From contig UQHZ01000019.1 in assembly GCA_900541055.1 (NCBI GenBank), positions 1-35,945 on the forward strand: DNA of 35,945 bases, given 5' to 3'. The first letter of the stretch is position 1. Each line of letters starts with the position of its first letter. Both the position numbers and the translations under genes were made by a program. Under the pieces are notes generated by a model. That model ran no database searches. It was not told where the DNA came from and saw only the letters and a program-made list of their open reading frames with translations. The DNA comes from an uncultured Collinsella sp. (GTDB lineage Bacteria > Actinomycetota > Coriobacteriia > Coriobacteriales > Coriobacteriaceae). This document shows, piece by piece, positions 7,100 through 17,225 of this stretch.

Positions 7100-7136
7100 A
7101 AAAACGGGGGCGCAGGTTGTCCTGCGCCCCCGTTTT
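7100..7136 (-). terminator. Terminator of the marR-ABC-ABC operon
   Basis: A perfect 16-bp stem (7101-7116 with 7121-7136) has a 4-base loop. Read on the minus strand it ends in a run of T, 30 bp after the ABC stop codon. Confidence 0.93.
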
Positions 7137-7166
7137 CTGGGCATTGCGGTTGTTTGCCGCCGGTTG

Positions 7167-9023
7167 TTACGCCGCCTCGTCGAACTGCGAGTTATACAGG
7201 TCGGCGTAGAAGCCACCCTGGGCGAGTAGCTCGTCGTGTGTGCCCTTCTCGACGATGTCGCCGTCGCGAATTACCAAGATTACGTCGGCGTTGCGGATCG
7301 TGGACAGGCGGTGCGCGATGACAAAGCTGGTACGGCCCTGCATCAGCGCATCCATGGCGCGCTGAATAAGCTCCTCGGTGCGGGTATCGACGTTGGAGGT
7401 CGCCTCGTCCAGAATCAGCGCCGGGCGGTCGGCCAAAATGGCACGGGCGATGGTCACGAGCTGGCGCTGGCCCTGCGACAGATTGGTGCCTTCCTCGTTG
7501 ATCATAAAGTCGTAGCCACCGGCAAGCGTATGGATAAAGTGGTCGCAACGTGCGGCGCGTGCGGCGGCTTCGACCTCGGCATCGCTCGCATCGGGGCGTC
7601 CGTAGCGGATGTTCTCGCGGATCGTGCCGTTAAACAGCCAGGTATCCTGCAGCACCATGGCAAACTCGCCGCGCAGCGCCGCGCGGTCCCAGTCGCGCAC
7701 GTCGACACCCTCGACGCGCAGCGAACCGCCGTCCACATCGTAGAAGCGCTGCAGCAGCTTAATGAGCGTGGTCTTGCCGGCGCCGGTAGGACCGACGATG
7801 GCGATGGTCTGGCCGGGCTGCGCCTCGCAGCTAAAGTCGTGGATGATGGTCTTGTCGGGCGTGTAGCCAAACTTGACATGGTCAAACTCCACGTGGCCGG
7901 GGCGCTTCTCGGGAATCTGCGCGTCGGCCTTCTGCTCCTCCTCGGGCGCGGCCAGGAACTCAAAGACGCGCTCGGTGGCGGCAGCCATCGACTGCATCGT
8001 GTTGCTCACATTGCCCAGCTGCTGTACGGGTTGCGTAAAGTTGCGAACGTACTGGATAAAGCTCTGGATGTCGCCGGGCGTGGCATTGCCGGTCAGCGCG
8101 AGTTGCGCGCCCACCACGACGACGCCCACGTAGCCCATGTTGCCCACCAAACTCATGAGCGGCATCATCAGGCCCGACAGGAACTGCGAGCGCCAGCCAC
8201 TAATAAAGAGGCGGTCGTTTTGGCGGTCGAATTCCTCGATCGAGGCCTCGGCGCGGTCGAACACCTGAATGACGTTCTGGCCGGCAAAATCCTCCTCGAT
8301 AATGCCGTTGACGGCGCCCAGAACCTGCTGCTGCTCGCGGAAGTACGGCTGCGAGAAGTGAATCATCACGGTCAGGATAATCGCAGCGGCCGGCAGCGTG
8401 AGCACGGTGACGCCGGTGAGCGGCAGGCTGATCGACAGCATCATGACGAGCACGCCGATAATCTGCGTCACCGACGTGATGAGCTGGGTCACGCTCTGGT
8501 TGAGCGACTGGCCGAGCGTATCGACGTCGTTGGTGATGCGACTGAGCACGTCGCCCTTGCTGTGTCCGTTAAAGTAGCTCATCGGCACGACGGCAATCTT
8601 GGCGGCGATCTCCTTGCGCATTCGGTAGCAGATCTTTTGCGTGACGCCGGTCATGAGCCAGCCCTGGACCAGGCTGCAGACAGAGCTCGCCAGATACAGG
8701 CAGAGCAAAAAGCCGAGCGTCTTGGCGATCCAGTTAAAGTCAACGTCGCCGGTGCCGTTGACCTTGGCGACCAGGCCTTCGAACAGCTTGGTCGTAACCT
8801 GGCCGAGCACCTTGGGTCCCACAATGTTAAAGATGACCGAGCACACGGCAAAGGCGACGGCGGCAAACACGGCAATCTTGTGCTGGCCGATATAGCCGAG
8901 CAGCTGCCTCATGGTGCCCTTAAAGTCCTTGGCCTTTTCGCCACGACGCATGCCACCCATGCGGCCCATGGGACCACGCTGGCGGGTGGGCTTGGGAATC
9001 TGAGTCTTGGTCTCGTCTGCCAT
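7167..9023 (-). CDS. Heterodimeric ABC exporter, subunit with intact ATP site
   Basis: A 618-residue fused membrane-ATPase half-transporter. Six membrane segments occupy about residues 50-330. The ATPase domain follows, with Walker A GPTGAGKTT (about 411), signature LSQGQ, Walker B ALILDEATS (about 537) with catalytic Glu, and switch His in VIAHRLSTI. Its signature is non-canonical while its Walker B is intact, and the upstream subunit shows the reverse. That is the hallmark of TM287/288-type heterodimers with one active and one degenerate ATP site. The ATG at 9023 overlaps the upstream stop (TAATG). Multidrug export is the usual family role; the real substrate is unknown. Confidence 0.93.
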   Translation of the reverse strand: MADETKTQIPKPTRQRGPMGRMGGMRRGEKAKDFKGTMRQLLGYIGQHKIAVFAAVAFAVCSVIFNIVGPKVLGQVTTKLFEGLVAKVNGTGDVDFNWIAKTLGFLLCLYLASSVCSLVQGWLMTGVTQKICYRMRKEIAAKIAVVPMSYFNGHSKGDVLSRITNDVDTLGQSLNQSVTQLITSVTQIIGVLVMMLSISLPLTGVTVLTLPAAAIILTVMIHFSQPYFREQQQVLGAVNGIIEEDFAGQNVIQVFDRAEASIEEFDRQNDRLFISGWRSQFLSGLMMPLMSLVGNMGYVGVVVVGAQLALTGNATPGDIQSFIQYVRNFTQPVQQLGNVSNTMQSMAAATERVFEFLAAPEEEQKADAQIPEKRPGHVEFDHVKFGYTPDKTIIHDFSCEAQPGQTIAIVGPTGAGKTTLIKLLQRFYDVDGGSLRVEGVDVRDWDRAALRGEFAMVLQDTWLFNGTIRENIRYGRPDASDAEVEAAARAARCDHFIHTLAGGYDFMINEEGTNLSQGQRQLVTIARAILADRPALILDEATSNVDTRTEELIQRAMDALMQGRTSFVIAHRLSTIRNADVILVIRDGDIVEKGTHDELLAQGGFYADLYNSQFDEAA

Positions 9024-11389
9024 TAGCGCTCGCCTCCTTCCATGACGGCTGCAATTTCTTCTTGGGTAAGCCCCAGCTCCTCGGCGGAAAGCTGCGACTG
9101 TGCGATCTCCAGGTACGCCGGGCAGCTGCGCAGCAGCTCCTCGTGCGTGCCGGTGCCCACTACGTGGCCGTCGTCGAGCACGATGATCTGGTCGGCGTGC
9201 ATGATGGTCGCGATGCGCTGGGCCACGACCACGAGTGCGGCGTCGGTAACGTTTTTGGCCAGCTCCTCGCGCAGGCGCGCGTCGGTCTTGTAGTCGAGGG
9301 CACTAAACGAGTCATCGAACACCACGACCTCGGGCTTTTTGGCCAATGCGCGGGCGATGGCCAGACGCTGGCGCTGACCACCCGAAACATTGGAGCCGCC
9401 CTGGCTGATGGGGGAGTCGTAACCGCCCTCACGCTCGGCGATAAAGTCCTCGGCCTGTGCGATGCGCGCGGCCTGGCGCATGTCATCATCGCTCACCATG
9501 TCGCCGGCAAACTTGAGGTTGCTCTCGACGGTGCCCGAGAACAGACGCCCCTGCTGCGGGATGTAACCAATGCGGCGGCGCAGCTCGGAAAGGGTCATGT
9601 CGCGCACGTCGATGCCGTCGAGCGAAATGCTGCCGCCCGTGACGTCGTACAGGCGCGGAATCAGCTGTACGAGCGTGGACTTGCCCGAGCCCGTGGAGCC
9701 AATGATGCCGAGCATCTGACCGGCATGCGTGGTGAAGTTCACACCGCTAATGACGTCGGCGCGGGCATCGGGGTACTGGAAGCTCACGTCGCGGAAGGTG
9801 AGCTCACCGCGCGGCGAGCTGGCCGCGGGCAGTTTGGGCGAGGCAGGGTCGTTGATGCTCGTGGGGCAGGTGATGACCTCATCTACGCGCTCGGCTGCGA
9901 CCTCGGCACGGGGCAGGATGACCGAAACCATGGTGAGGATCATAAACGCCATGACGATCTGCATGGTGTAGGAGATAAACGCCATCATGTTGCCGACCTG
10001 CATCACGCCGTCGGACACGCCCTGCGCGCCAAACCAGACGATAAGCACGGTGATGCAGTTCATGACGAGCATCATGAGCGGCATCATAAAGCTCATGGCT
10101 CGGTTGGTGTAGAGCTGCGTGGTCATCAGGTCGAGCGACGCCTTGTCAAAACGTTCGAGCTCATGTTCCTCGCGGTTGAACGAGCGGATGGGCATAAGGC
10201 CGTCGAGCAGCTCGCGGGCGGTAAGGTTCACGCGGTCAACAAAGCTTTGCATCTTTTTGAACTTGGGCATGGTGAGGCCCATAAGCACGCCGACGACGGC
10301 CGAGACCGCGATGATGGCAACGGCGATGGTCCACTCCAGGCCGGTATGGTTGGCCAGGACGCGCATGACGGCGACGATGCCCATGACGGGGGCCATCAGA
10401 CACATGCGGATAAACAGAGTTGCGGCCATCTGGATCTGCTGAATGTCGTTGGTGCAGCGGGTGATGAGCGAGGCCTGGCTAAACTTGCCCACCTCGGCCG
10501 GCGAGAAGTGCATAACCTTGTTGAAGGTCTCGCGGCGCAGGTCGCGGGCGATGGAGCAGGCGGTGCGCGAAGCCACGGCACCGGTCAGGATGGTGGCGAC
10601 GAGCGACACGAGGCACAGTCCAAACATCGTGGTCGCCATGCGGCTCAGGTAGGCGTTCTGCACGTCGGCGGGGTCGATGCCCTGCGCCTTGTACTCGTCC
10701 TGTACATAGCTCACGGCGCGCTGGGTGACGATGGAGCCCGACATGGAGCCCATTTTGTCCGCCATTTGGTTGGCGCCCTCGACGAGCTTGCTTTGGTCTA
10801 CCAGACCGCCCTCGACACCCAGGCGCAGGCTCTTCATAGTGATCTTACCGCCGTCGGCATCAATCTGCTTTTGCATGTTCTGCGCCGCCGCGGCCTTCTG
10901 CTGCATCTCGGCGAGCTGCTCGGGCGTCATCGCTGCCATTTGCTCGGGGGTGGGCATGGCCTGGGCAGCGTTGTCGTCTTTCTCGCTGGACGAGCCCATC
11001 ATGTCGCCCATGGAGTTGGCGTCGATGCCCTGGTTGAGCGAAAGGACAACAGTCTCGGGCAGGCTCATAATGTCGGCAATCTTGCCTCCATCGGCACGCT
11101 CTTCCTCGGTGCCCTCGTACGTTCGAATGTCGTTTTTGTCAGCCTTGCTAAACACGGCCTCCACAGCCTTGGCGTCCTTGGCGCTCATAAAGAGTTCGAG
11201 GTCGTCGAGCGATTCGGCGCGGATGGTGTCGGGTACGGGCGACGCGATGCCGCCTTGCTGCACACCCACGTCGACGATGTCGCTCATATAGGTAGGCAGC
11301 GCCAGATCGGCGTTGCAGCTGATTACGATAAGTACGATAGCTGCGAACAGTGCCAGGATATGTTTTTTAAAGAGCTTGAGAATCCTCAC
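9023..11389 (-). CDS. Heterodimeric ABC exporter, subunit with degenerate ATP site and large insertion
   Basis: A 788-residue half-transporter, about 200 residues longer than usual. Membrane helix 1 (about 10-30) is followed by a polar insertion (about 40-245), presumably outside the cell, with a Met/Gln/Ala-rich stretch (about 145-175) likely to form a coiled coil. Helices 2-6 and the ATPase follow. Walker A GSTGSGKST is near 565 and signature VSGGQ is canonical. Walker B, however, ends FDD rather than DE, and the switch residue is Gln (VAQRIATI), so its own ATP site is degenerate. It overlaps marR by 4 bp and the next subunit by 1 bp, forming one operon. Confidence 0.93.
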   Translation of the reverse strand: MRILKLFKKHILALFAAIVLIVISCNADLALPTYMSDIVDVGVQQGGIASPVPDTIRAESLDDLELFMSAKDAKAVEAVFSKADKNDIRTYEGTEEERADGGKIADIMSLPETVVLSLNQGIDANSMGDMMGSSSEKDDNAAQAMPTPEQMAAMTPEQLAEMQQKAAAAQNMQKQIDADGGKITMKSLRLGVEGGLVDQSKLVEGANQMADKMGSMSGSIVTQRAVSYVQDEYKAQGIDPADVQNAYLSRMATTMFGLCLVSLVATILTGAVASRTACSIARDLRRETFNKVMHFSPAEVGKFSQASLITRCTNDIQQIQMAATLFIRMCLMAPVMGIVAVMRVLANHTGLEWTIAVAIIAVSAVVGVLMGLTMPKFKKMQSFVDRVNLTARELLDGLMPIRSFNREEHELERFDKASLDLMTTQLYTNRAMSFMMPLMMLVMNCITVLIVWFGAQGVSDGVMQVGNMMAFISYTMQIVMAFMILTMVSVILPRAEVAAERVDEVITCPTSINDPASPKLPAASSPRGELTFRDVSFQYPDARADVISGVNFTTHAGQMLGIIGSTGSGKSTLVQLIPRLYDVTGGSISLDGIDVRDMTLSELRRRIGYIPQQGRLFSGTVESNLKFAGDMVSDDDMRQAARIAQAEDFIAEREGGYDSPISQGGSNVSGGQRQRLAIARALAKKPEVVVFDDSFSALDYKTDARLREELAKNVTDAALVVVAQRIATIMHADQIIVLDDGHVVGTGTHEELLRSCPAYLEIAQSQLSAEELGLTQEEIAAVMEGGER

Positions 11390-11835
11390 TCGGCATCTCT
11401 CCTTTCTTGATTGCGGTCGATAATTTCGTTGGCACGTCTAAGAAGGCGCACCATCTCTTGGGTATCTGTTTCGCCAAGCTGCTCGAGGAAGGCCGCGGTG
11501 CGGTCCTCGAATTCCCGACGTTTGATTTCGATAACCTGGAATCCTTTGTCGGTCACCGTGACGTGTACGCGACGACGGTCGGTCTTTGAGTGCTCGCGCT
11601 CGACCCAGCCCTTGGCCTCGAGGGCGCGCAGGATATTGGCGATGCGGGCGCTCGAGACCCAGGCGCGATCAGCGAGTTCGCTCGGCGTGAGCGAGCCGCC
11701 GGCGCGCATGAGGGCGCGCATGACGGCCATCTCGCCACCCAGAGCCTGGTCGGCAAAGCGCGAAACGCGCTGGTGCATGCTGCCAAACTCGGTAAAGAGC
11801 TGACGCCCAAGCTCATGGAAATCGGTATCTTCCAC
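11386..11835 (-). CDS. MarR-family transcriptional regulator
   Basis: A 149-residue winged-helix protein with the MarR layout: dimerising helices at both ends and a DNA-binding core at about 35-105 (helix-turn-helix SLTPSELADRAWVSSARIANI, wing with KTDRRRVHVTVT). It is first in the operon with the exporter genes, so it probably represses them and responds to an exported compound; this is inferred from context. The start is GTG at 11835, with AGGGG 7 bases upstream; a 15-bp inverted repeat covers this start. Confidence 0.9.
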   Translation of the reverse strand: MEDTDFHELGRQLFTEFGSMHQRVSRFADQALGGEMAVMRALMRAGGSLTPSELADRAWVSSARIANILRALEAKGWVEREHSKTDRRRVHVTVTDKGFQVIEIKRREFEDRTAAFLEQLGETDTQEMVRLLRRANEIIDRNQERRDAE

Positions 11836-11875
11836 CGAAAACCCCTAACACTAGAAACTATTTTCGGTGGAAGAT
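11827..11875 (-). promoter_or_regulatory. Perfect 15-bp inverted repeat over the marR start
   Basis: ATCTTCCACCGAAAA (11827-11841) pairs exactly with 11861-11875 across 19 bases. The arm nearest the gene includes the GTG start and the ribosome site is in the loop. It may be the MarR operator (autoregulation), or a hairpin that hides the start codon in the mRNA. Confidence 0.65.
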
Positions 11876-11944
11876 GATACCCCCATACGCGGGCCTCATA
11901 CAGTAGGCAATATTAAGAGCTCATTAAGACTTAAAATCATTCAA

Positions 11945-11963
11945 TTGCTAAAGCGTTTCAAAG
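11945..11963 (+). promoter_or_regulatory. Possible LacI/GalR-type operator upstream of the SDR gene
   Basis: TTGCTAAAGCGTTTCAAAG resembles the imperfect CG-centred operators of LacI-family repressors. A good -10 box, TATAAT, lies downstream at 12021-12026, without a clear -35. Support is motif resemblance only. Confidence 0.3.
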
Positions 11964-12087
11964 AACTATCATGCCCGCGGTTAGGCGAGGGGTTGTCACC
12001 ACCATGACGACTGGGACTCATATAATCGCCACGTGCGATGCTCCAACTTCCCGCAAGGAGACACCTTACATAAAGGGGGATGGAGTC

Positions 12088-12837
12088 ATGGCATTTGACT
12101 TCACGGGCAAGACCGCGATTGTCACGGGCGGCACTCAGGGCATTGGCCTCGAGATCGCCAAGGGCATCGTTGCGGGCGGCGGACATGTCGCGCTCATCGC
12201 AAGGAACGCTGCTAAGGGCGAGGCCGCTGTGGCCGAGCTTGGCGAGGGCAACAAGTTCTATCAGCTCGATGTCGCCGATGCGCCCAAGGCGCGCGAGACC
12301 GTCGAGCAGATTTTTACGGACCTGCCGCAAACCAACATCCTGATCAACTGCGCTGGCGTCATCAGCACCAAGAAGTTCGACGAGATCGATGACACCGAGT
12401 GGCGCCGCACCATCGACATCAACCTCAACGGTACCTTTACCATGATGAACGCCGTCTACCCGCACTTTAAGGCGGCCCATGCCGGTACTATCGTCAACGT
12501 GAGTTCCGTTGCGGGCAAGATCGGTGGCGGCCTGCTCGGCACCGCGGCTTACGCGAGCTCCAAAGCAGGCGTTAACGGTCTGACCAAGGCAGTCGCCAAG
12601 GAAGGCGGCAAGTTTGGCGTTCGCTGCAACGCCGTGTGCCCGTCGCTCACGTTGACCGATATGACCTCGATTCTCTCTGACGAGAACTCTCAGCGCATCA
12701 TCAACGGTATTCCTCTGGGCCGCGCCGCCCAGGCCAGCGAGCCTGCGCAGATGGTGCTGTTCTTCGCTTCCGACCTCGCTAGCTTCGTGAACGGCGAGAT
12801 TGGTGACTGCGACGGCGGCATCGTCCTGGACGGGTAA
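12088..12837 (+). CDS. Short-chain dehydrogenase/reductase (SDR)
   Basis: A 249-residue NAD(P)-dependent oxidoreductase of the classical SDR family. TGGTQGIG (13-20) binds the cofactor, NCAG is at 87-90, and Ser139/140, Tyr155 and Lys159 (YASSK) form the catalytic set. The ATG at 12088 has AAGGGGGA 7 bases upstream. An in-frame start at 11971 would precede the TATAAT box at 12021 and is unlikely. The next gene is a KdgT-type permease, so a role in sugar-acid (hexuronate or ketodeoxygluconate) metabolism, as with KduD, is plausible. Sequence likeness to KduD is only general, so the substrate stays open. Confidence 0.9.
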   Translation: MAFDFTGKTAIVTGGTQGIGLEIAKGIVAGGGHVALIARNAAKGEAAVAELGEGNKFYQLDVADAPKARETVEQIFTDLPQTNILINCAGVISTKKFDEIDDTEWRRTIDINLNGTFTMMNAVYPHFKAAHAGTIVNVSSVAGKIGGGLLGTAAYASSKAGVNGLTKAVAKEGGKFGVRCNAVCPSLTLTDMTSILSDENSQRIINGIPLGRAAQASEPAQMVLFFASDLASFVNGEIGDCDGGIVLDG

Positions 12838-12859
12838 TACCCCGCGGTGATCGTTTGGC

Positions 12860-12896
12860 GGCGACCCTGGCGACTCGGGGTTGTCGCCTTCTTTCT
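12860..12896 (+). terminator. Weak terminator between SDR and kdgT
   Basis: GGCGAC (12860-12865) pairs with GTCGCC (12883-12888), followed by TTCTTT. The stem is short with a long loop, so read-through into kdgT is likely. Confidence 0.5.
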
Positions 12897-12945
12897 GACA
12901 TAGGCGCGTGCGGCTACGATTCGCATGCATCCAAAGGAGATATAT

Positions 12946-13965
12946 ATGAGTGAATCGACTGCGGTGGAGGCGCCGGCGGCAAAGGAGCCGTTCTTTAAGA
13001 TGTCCTCCATCCCGGGCGCCAATATCTTGGTGCCGCTTCTGTTGGGCTGCCTGCTCAACACGCTATTCCCCGACCTGTTTAAAACGCTCGGTAGCTTTAC
13101 GCTTGGCATGACCCAGCAGGGTGCAGGCCCGCTCGTTGGCGCCTTTTTGCTCATCGTCGGTACGACGATTTCGTTTAAGAGTGCTCCCGCCGCCGCTGCA
13201 CGCGGCGCCATCATCATCGCTGTCAAGCAGATCGTGGTCGTTGCCGTGTCGCTGCTCATCCTTTATGTGTTCAACGACAACCTGTTTGGCATCTCTGCCA
13301 TGGTGATGCTGGCGGCTTGCACCGGCGCCAACAACGCTATGTACGCTGGTCTGATGGGCACCATGGGCAACGAGGCCGAGCGTGGCGCCGTCGCCATCAC
13401 CACGCTCGTTGTCGGCCCTCCGGTCACGATGATCGTGCTCGGCGCTGCCGGTCAGGCTCCGATCGGCTGGTCGCTCGTGGGTGCCATTCTGCCGATCGTC
13501 ATCGGCATTATTCTGGGTAACCTGTTCCCCAGCTTTAAGAAGATGATGGCACCGGCACTTTCCGCCATCATCGTGCTCGTCTTCTTTGCCATGGGCTCGA
13601 CCATGACCTTTGGCCAGCTCATTAATGGCGGTCTCCCCGGTATTCTGCTCGGCGTGATCTGCTCGGTGGTCTTTGCAATTCCCGTCATCGCGGTCGATAA
13701 GCTCACGGGTGGTACGGGTGTCGCAGGTGCGGCCATTTCGAGCTGCGCCGGAGCCAATGTGGCCACGCCTGCTGCCATGGCAAGCGTCAACGGGGCCATG
13801 TACGGCGGCGCCGTGCTCGCGACGGCTACGGCACAGGTTGCTGCCTGCGCAATCGTGACGGCTATTTTGACCCCGCTGGTCACCAGCTGGTGCTACAAGC
13901 ATTTTGAGGGCCAAGGCAACGGCGATAGCAAGGCAACGACCGACAAGGCCGCCGCAGCCGCCTAA
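12946..13965 (+). CDS. kdgT: 2-keto-3-deoxygluconate permease (KdgT family)
   Basis: A 339-residue inner-membrane carrier with about ten hydrophobic segments from residue 25 to 320 and a short Lys/Ala-rich tail. The family repeats are visible as two conserved stretches, AACTGANNAMYAGLMG and SSCAGANVATPAAMA. KdgT proteins bring in 2-keto-3-deoxygluconate, a pectin or uronate breakdown product, probably with protons. The ATG at 12946 has AAAGGAGA 5 bases upstream; an ATG at 12925 has no ribosome site. It follows the SDR gene in the same direction and ends at a strong terminator. Confidence 0.9.
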   Translation: MSESTAVEAPAAKEPFFKMSSIPGANILVPLLLGCLLNTLFPDLFKTLGSFTLGMTQQGAGPLVGAFLLIVGTTISFKSAPAAAARGAIIIAVKQIVVVAVSLLILYVFNDNLFGISAMVMLAACTGANNAMYAGLMGTMGNEAERGAVAITTLVVGPPVTMIVLGAAGQAPIGWSLVGAILPIVIGIILGNLFPSFKKMMAPALSAIIVLVFFAMGSTMTFGQLINGGLPGILLGVICSVVFAIPVIAVDKLTGGTGVAGAAISSCAGANVATPAAMASVNGAMYGGAVLATATAQVAACAIVTAILTPLVTSWCYKHFEGQGNGDSKATTDKAAAAA

Positions 13966-14003
13966 TGCCAAGCGGCAATCAAAGCTAAAAACTAGCTACG
14001 CCA

Positions 14004-14037
14004 CAGGGCGGCCACGGGGGATCCCGTGGCCGCCCTG
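14004..14037 (+). terminator. Strong hairpin after kdgT
   Basis: A perfect 15-bp GC-rich stem (14004-14018 with 14023-14037) has a 4-base loop and is followed by the weakly T-rich CAGTTTCTG. Confidence 0.75.
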
Positions 14038-14040
14038 CAG

Positions 14041-14432
14041 TTTCTGTAGGGTCTCTGGGACACTTTACCCTGCTAAAGCTGGCATAACAGCTAGAGCGAA
14101 CGTCGTACAAAGGCAAGGAAAAATAACATACAAATCGGTGAACGGTAGTTGTTCGCGCTCGCGTTTCCTGCGGATTTGTAAAAAACACCCTTATGATATA
14201 AAAAAAGAAACATATAACAGCCCAGATGGAGAGGGTCGCTATGTTATCCTTCTCAAACGGGTGAAATCTTGGGTTTTGGGTTGCAGTTCCAAGGTGGACA
14301 AACGTTTTTCCCTGCACCAACATGTGGTGAAGAACGGAAGAAGCCGGTAGTGCAAGCCGAAAATTCAAGAATTCAATAAGCAGCGGTGTGAGAGAGCGCC
14401 GCATAACACGTAACTAGGAGCGTGGTTACACA
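14041..14432 (+). promoter_or_regulatory. Long leader region of the pfl gene
   Basis: About 390 bases without a credible gene. An AT-rich patch (14175-14215) holds a possible promoter (TTTGTA at 14175, TATAAA at 14197, spacing 16). Downstream are loose pairings such as ATAACAGC with GCTATGTTAT around 14215-14250. A start there would give a 5' leader of about 220 bases, long enough for regulation; no known riboswitch was recognised. Confidence 0.35.
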
Positions 14433-16484
<2,052 letters not shown>

Positions 16485-16486
16485 CT

Positions 16487-16546
16487 ATTGTTAGTGCTAT
16501 ACTAACAATAACGATTACTGATTAGTGCGCCGGTTTCGGCCGGCGC
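16487..16546 (+). terminator. Two intercistronic hairpins between pflB and the radical-domain gene
   Basis: ATTGTTAGT-GCTAT-ACTAACAAT (16487-16509) starts 2 bases after the pflB stop. GCGCCGG pairs with CCGGCGC at 16527-16546. Neither has a T-run. They could protect an mRNA end, cause partial termination, or allow the small gene to be made at a different level. Confidence 0.6.
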
Positions 16547-16569
16547 CTATTAATCGAAGGAGACACATT

Positions 16570-16821
16570 ATGAAGGTTTCTGAAGTTTCCGAGACCCAGG
16601 CCGATAACCTGGTCCACATGCTCGACGCTTACGCCGAGAAGGGTGGCCACCACCTGAACATCAACGTCTTCAACCGTGAGACGCTGCTCGACGCTCAGGC
16701 TCACCCCGAGAAGTACCCGCAGCTGACCATCCGCGTTTCCGGCTATGCCGTGAACTTCCACACGCTCACCAAGGAGCAGCAGGACGAGGTCATTGCGCGT
16801 ACCTTCCACGACAAGTTCTAA
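16570..16821 (+). CDS. grcA: Free-standing glycyl-radical domain of PFL (GrcA/YfiD-like)
   Basis: An 83-residue protein equivalent to the PFL C-terminus: GGHHLNINVFNRETLLDA, then HPEKYPQLTIRVSGYAVNF with radical Gly58, then LTKEQQDEVIARTF. It overlaps slightly with the region before the usual domain border (residues 11-30), so it is a self-contained module. E. coli GrcA (127 residues) is a spare part that rescues oxygen-cleaved PFL. Here the neighbouring pflB has no radical domain, so this protein is probably an obligatory subunit. The ATG at 16570 has AAGGAG 7 bases upstream; the longer reading from 16525 has no ribosome site. Its activase is probably the PflA at 24150. Confidence 0.93.
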   Translation: MKVSEVSETQADNLVHMLDAYAEKGGHHLNINVFNRETLLDAQAHPEKYPQLTIRVSGYAVNFHTLTKEQQDEVIARTFHDKF

Positions 16822-16839
16822 AGGGACTCAACTCCCACC

Positions 16840-16943
16840 GGAGACCCGGTAAGGCCTACGCACTTTGCCTCTCAAACGTCCTCGCCGCTTCGCGGCTGCG
16901 GAATGTTTGCGAGACAAAGTGCTCCCGGCCTTGCCGGGTCTCC
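16840..16943. repeat. Hairpin element B (GTCCTCG/GCGGAATG family)
   Basis: A long imperfect hairpin. Outer GGAGACCCGG (16840-16849) pairs with 16934-16943, middle GCACTTTG (16860-16867) with 16915-16922, and the apex is CCGC-TTC-GCGG. The core flanks are CGTCCTCG and CTGCGGAATG. The sequence after the stem (CCTTTAGG and beyond) is homologous to that after element C, so B and C form a tandem pair filling most of 16822-17190. Confidence 0.8.
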
Positions 16944-16985
16944 TGCGTTGTCGTCCTTTAGGGAACCACGCTAAATTAAATTGGT

Positions 16986-17050
16986 GTCCTCGGACATGCA
17001 AAGAGGCTCGCTGCGCACTTCGTGCGGCGAGCCTCTTTGCGGAATGTTTT
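16986..17050. repeat. Hairpin element C (GTCCTCG/GCGGAATG family)
   Basis: GTCCTCG (16986-16992) and GCGGAATGTTTT (17039-17050) flank a 14-bp perfect stem (16998-17011 with 17027-17040) with a short GCGCAC/GTGCG apex. The flanks match element B but the stem is unrelated. Confidence 0.8.
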
Positions 17051-17191
17051 GGGAGGTAGCCCAAACAGCCCCGGCGGGGGTCCTGTGTAGTTACCCTTTA
17101 GGCGGAACTCTCCTAATTATTTGGATGAGTCGTTTACTTACTTGTACTGTTACCGTCTTCCCGCTCTTGTTGGGGTATGCTTTGTTCGTAT

Positions 17192-17208
17192 GTAAACGTA
17201 TGACATGT
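17192..17208 (+). promoter_or_regulatory. LacI-type operator in front of the repressor gene
   Basis: GTAAACGTATGACATGT is a variant of the operator GAAAACGTTTGACATAT found twice before the sucrose genes. Its position just ahead of the ribosome site suggests autoregulation. Confidence 0.6.
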
Positions 17209-17225
17209 TGATGGGGGAGGGTGCT

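Noticed and set aside
7236..11410. Long plus-strand open frames (596 and 782 codons) opposite the ABC exporter genes
   Set aside because: They are antisense shadows of GC-rich genes: low-complexity His/Asp/Gly/Ala-rich products, no ribosome sites, while the minus-strand genes have complete ABC motifs.
14041..14432. Riboswitch upstream of pflB
   Set aside because: The leader is long and has loose pairings, but no known aptamer core was recognised.
16485..16569. Frameshift or sequencing error as the cause of the short pflB
   Set aside because: The gap holds a stop, two stable hairpins and a well-spaced ribosome site, and the small protein begins with residues that overlap the usual domain border. 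Restoring one base would not give a continuous PFL.
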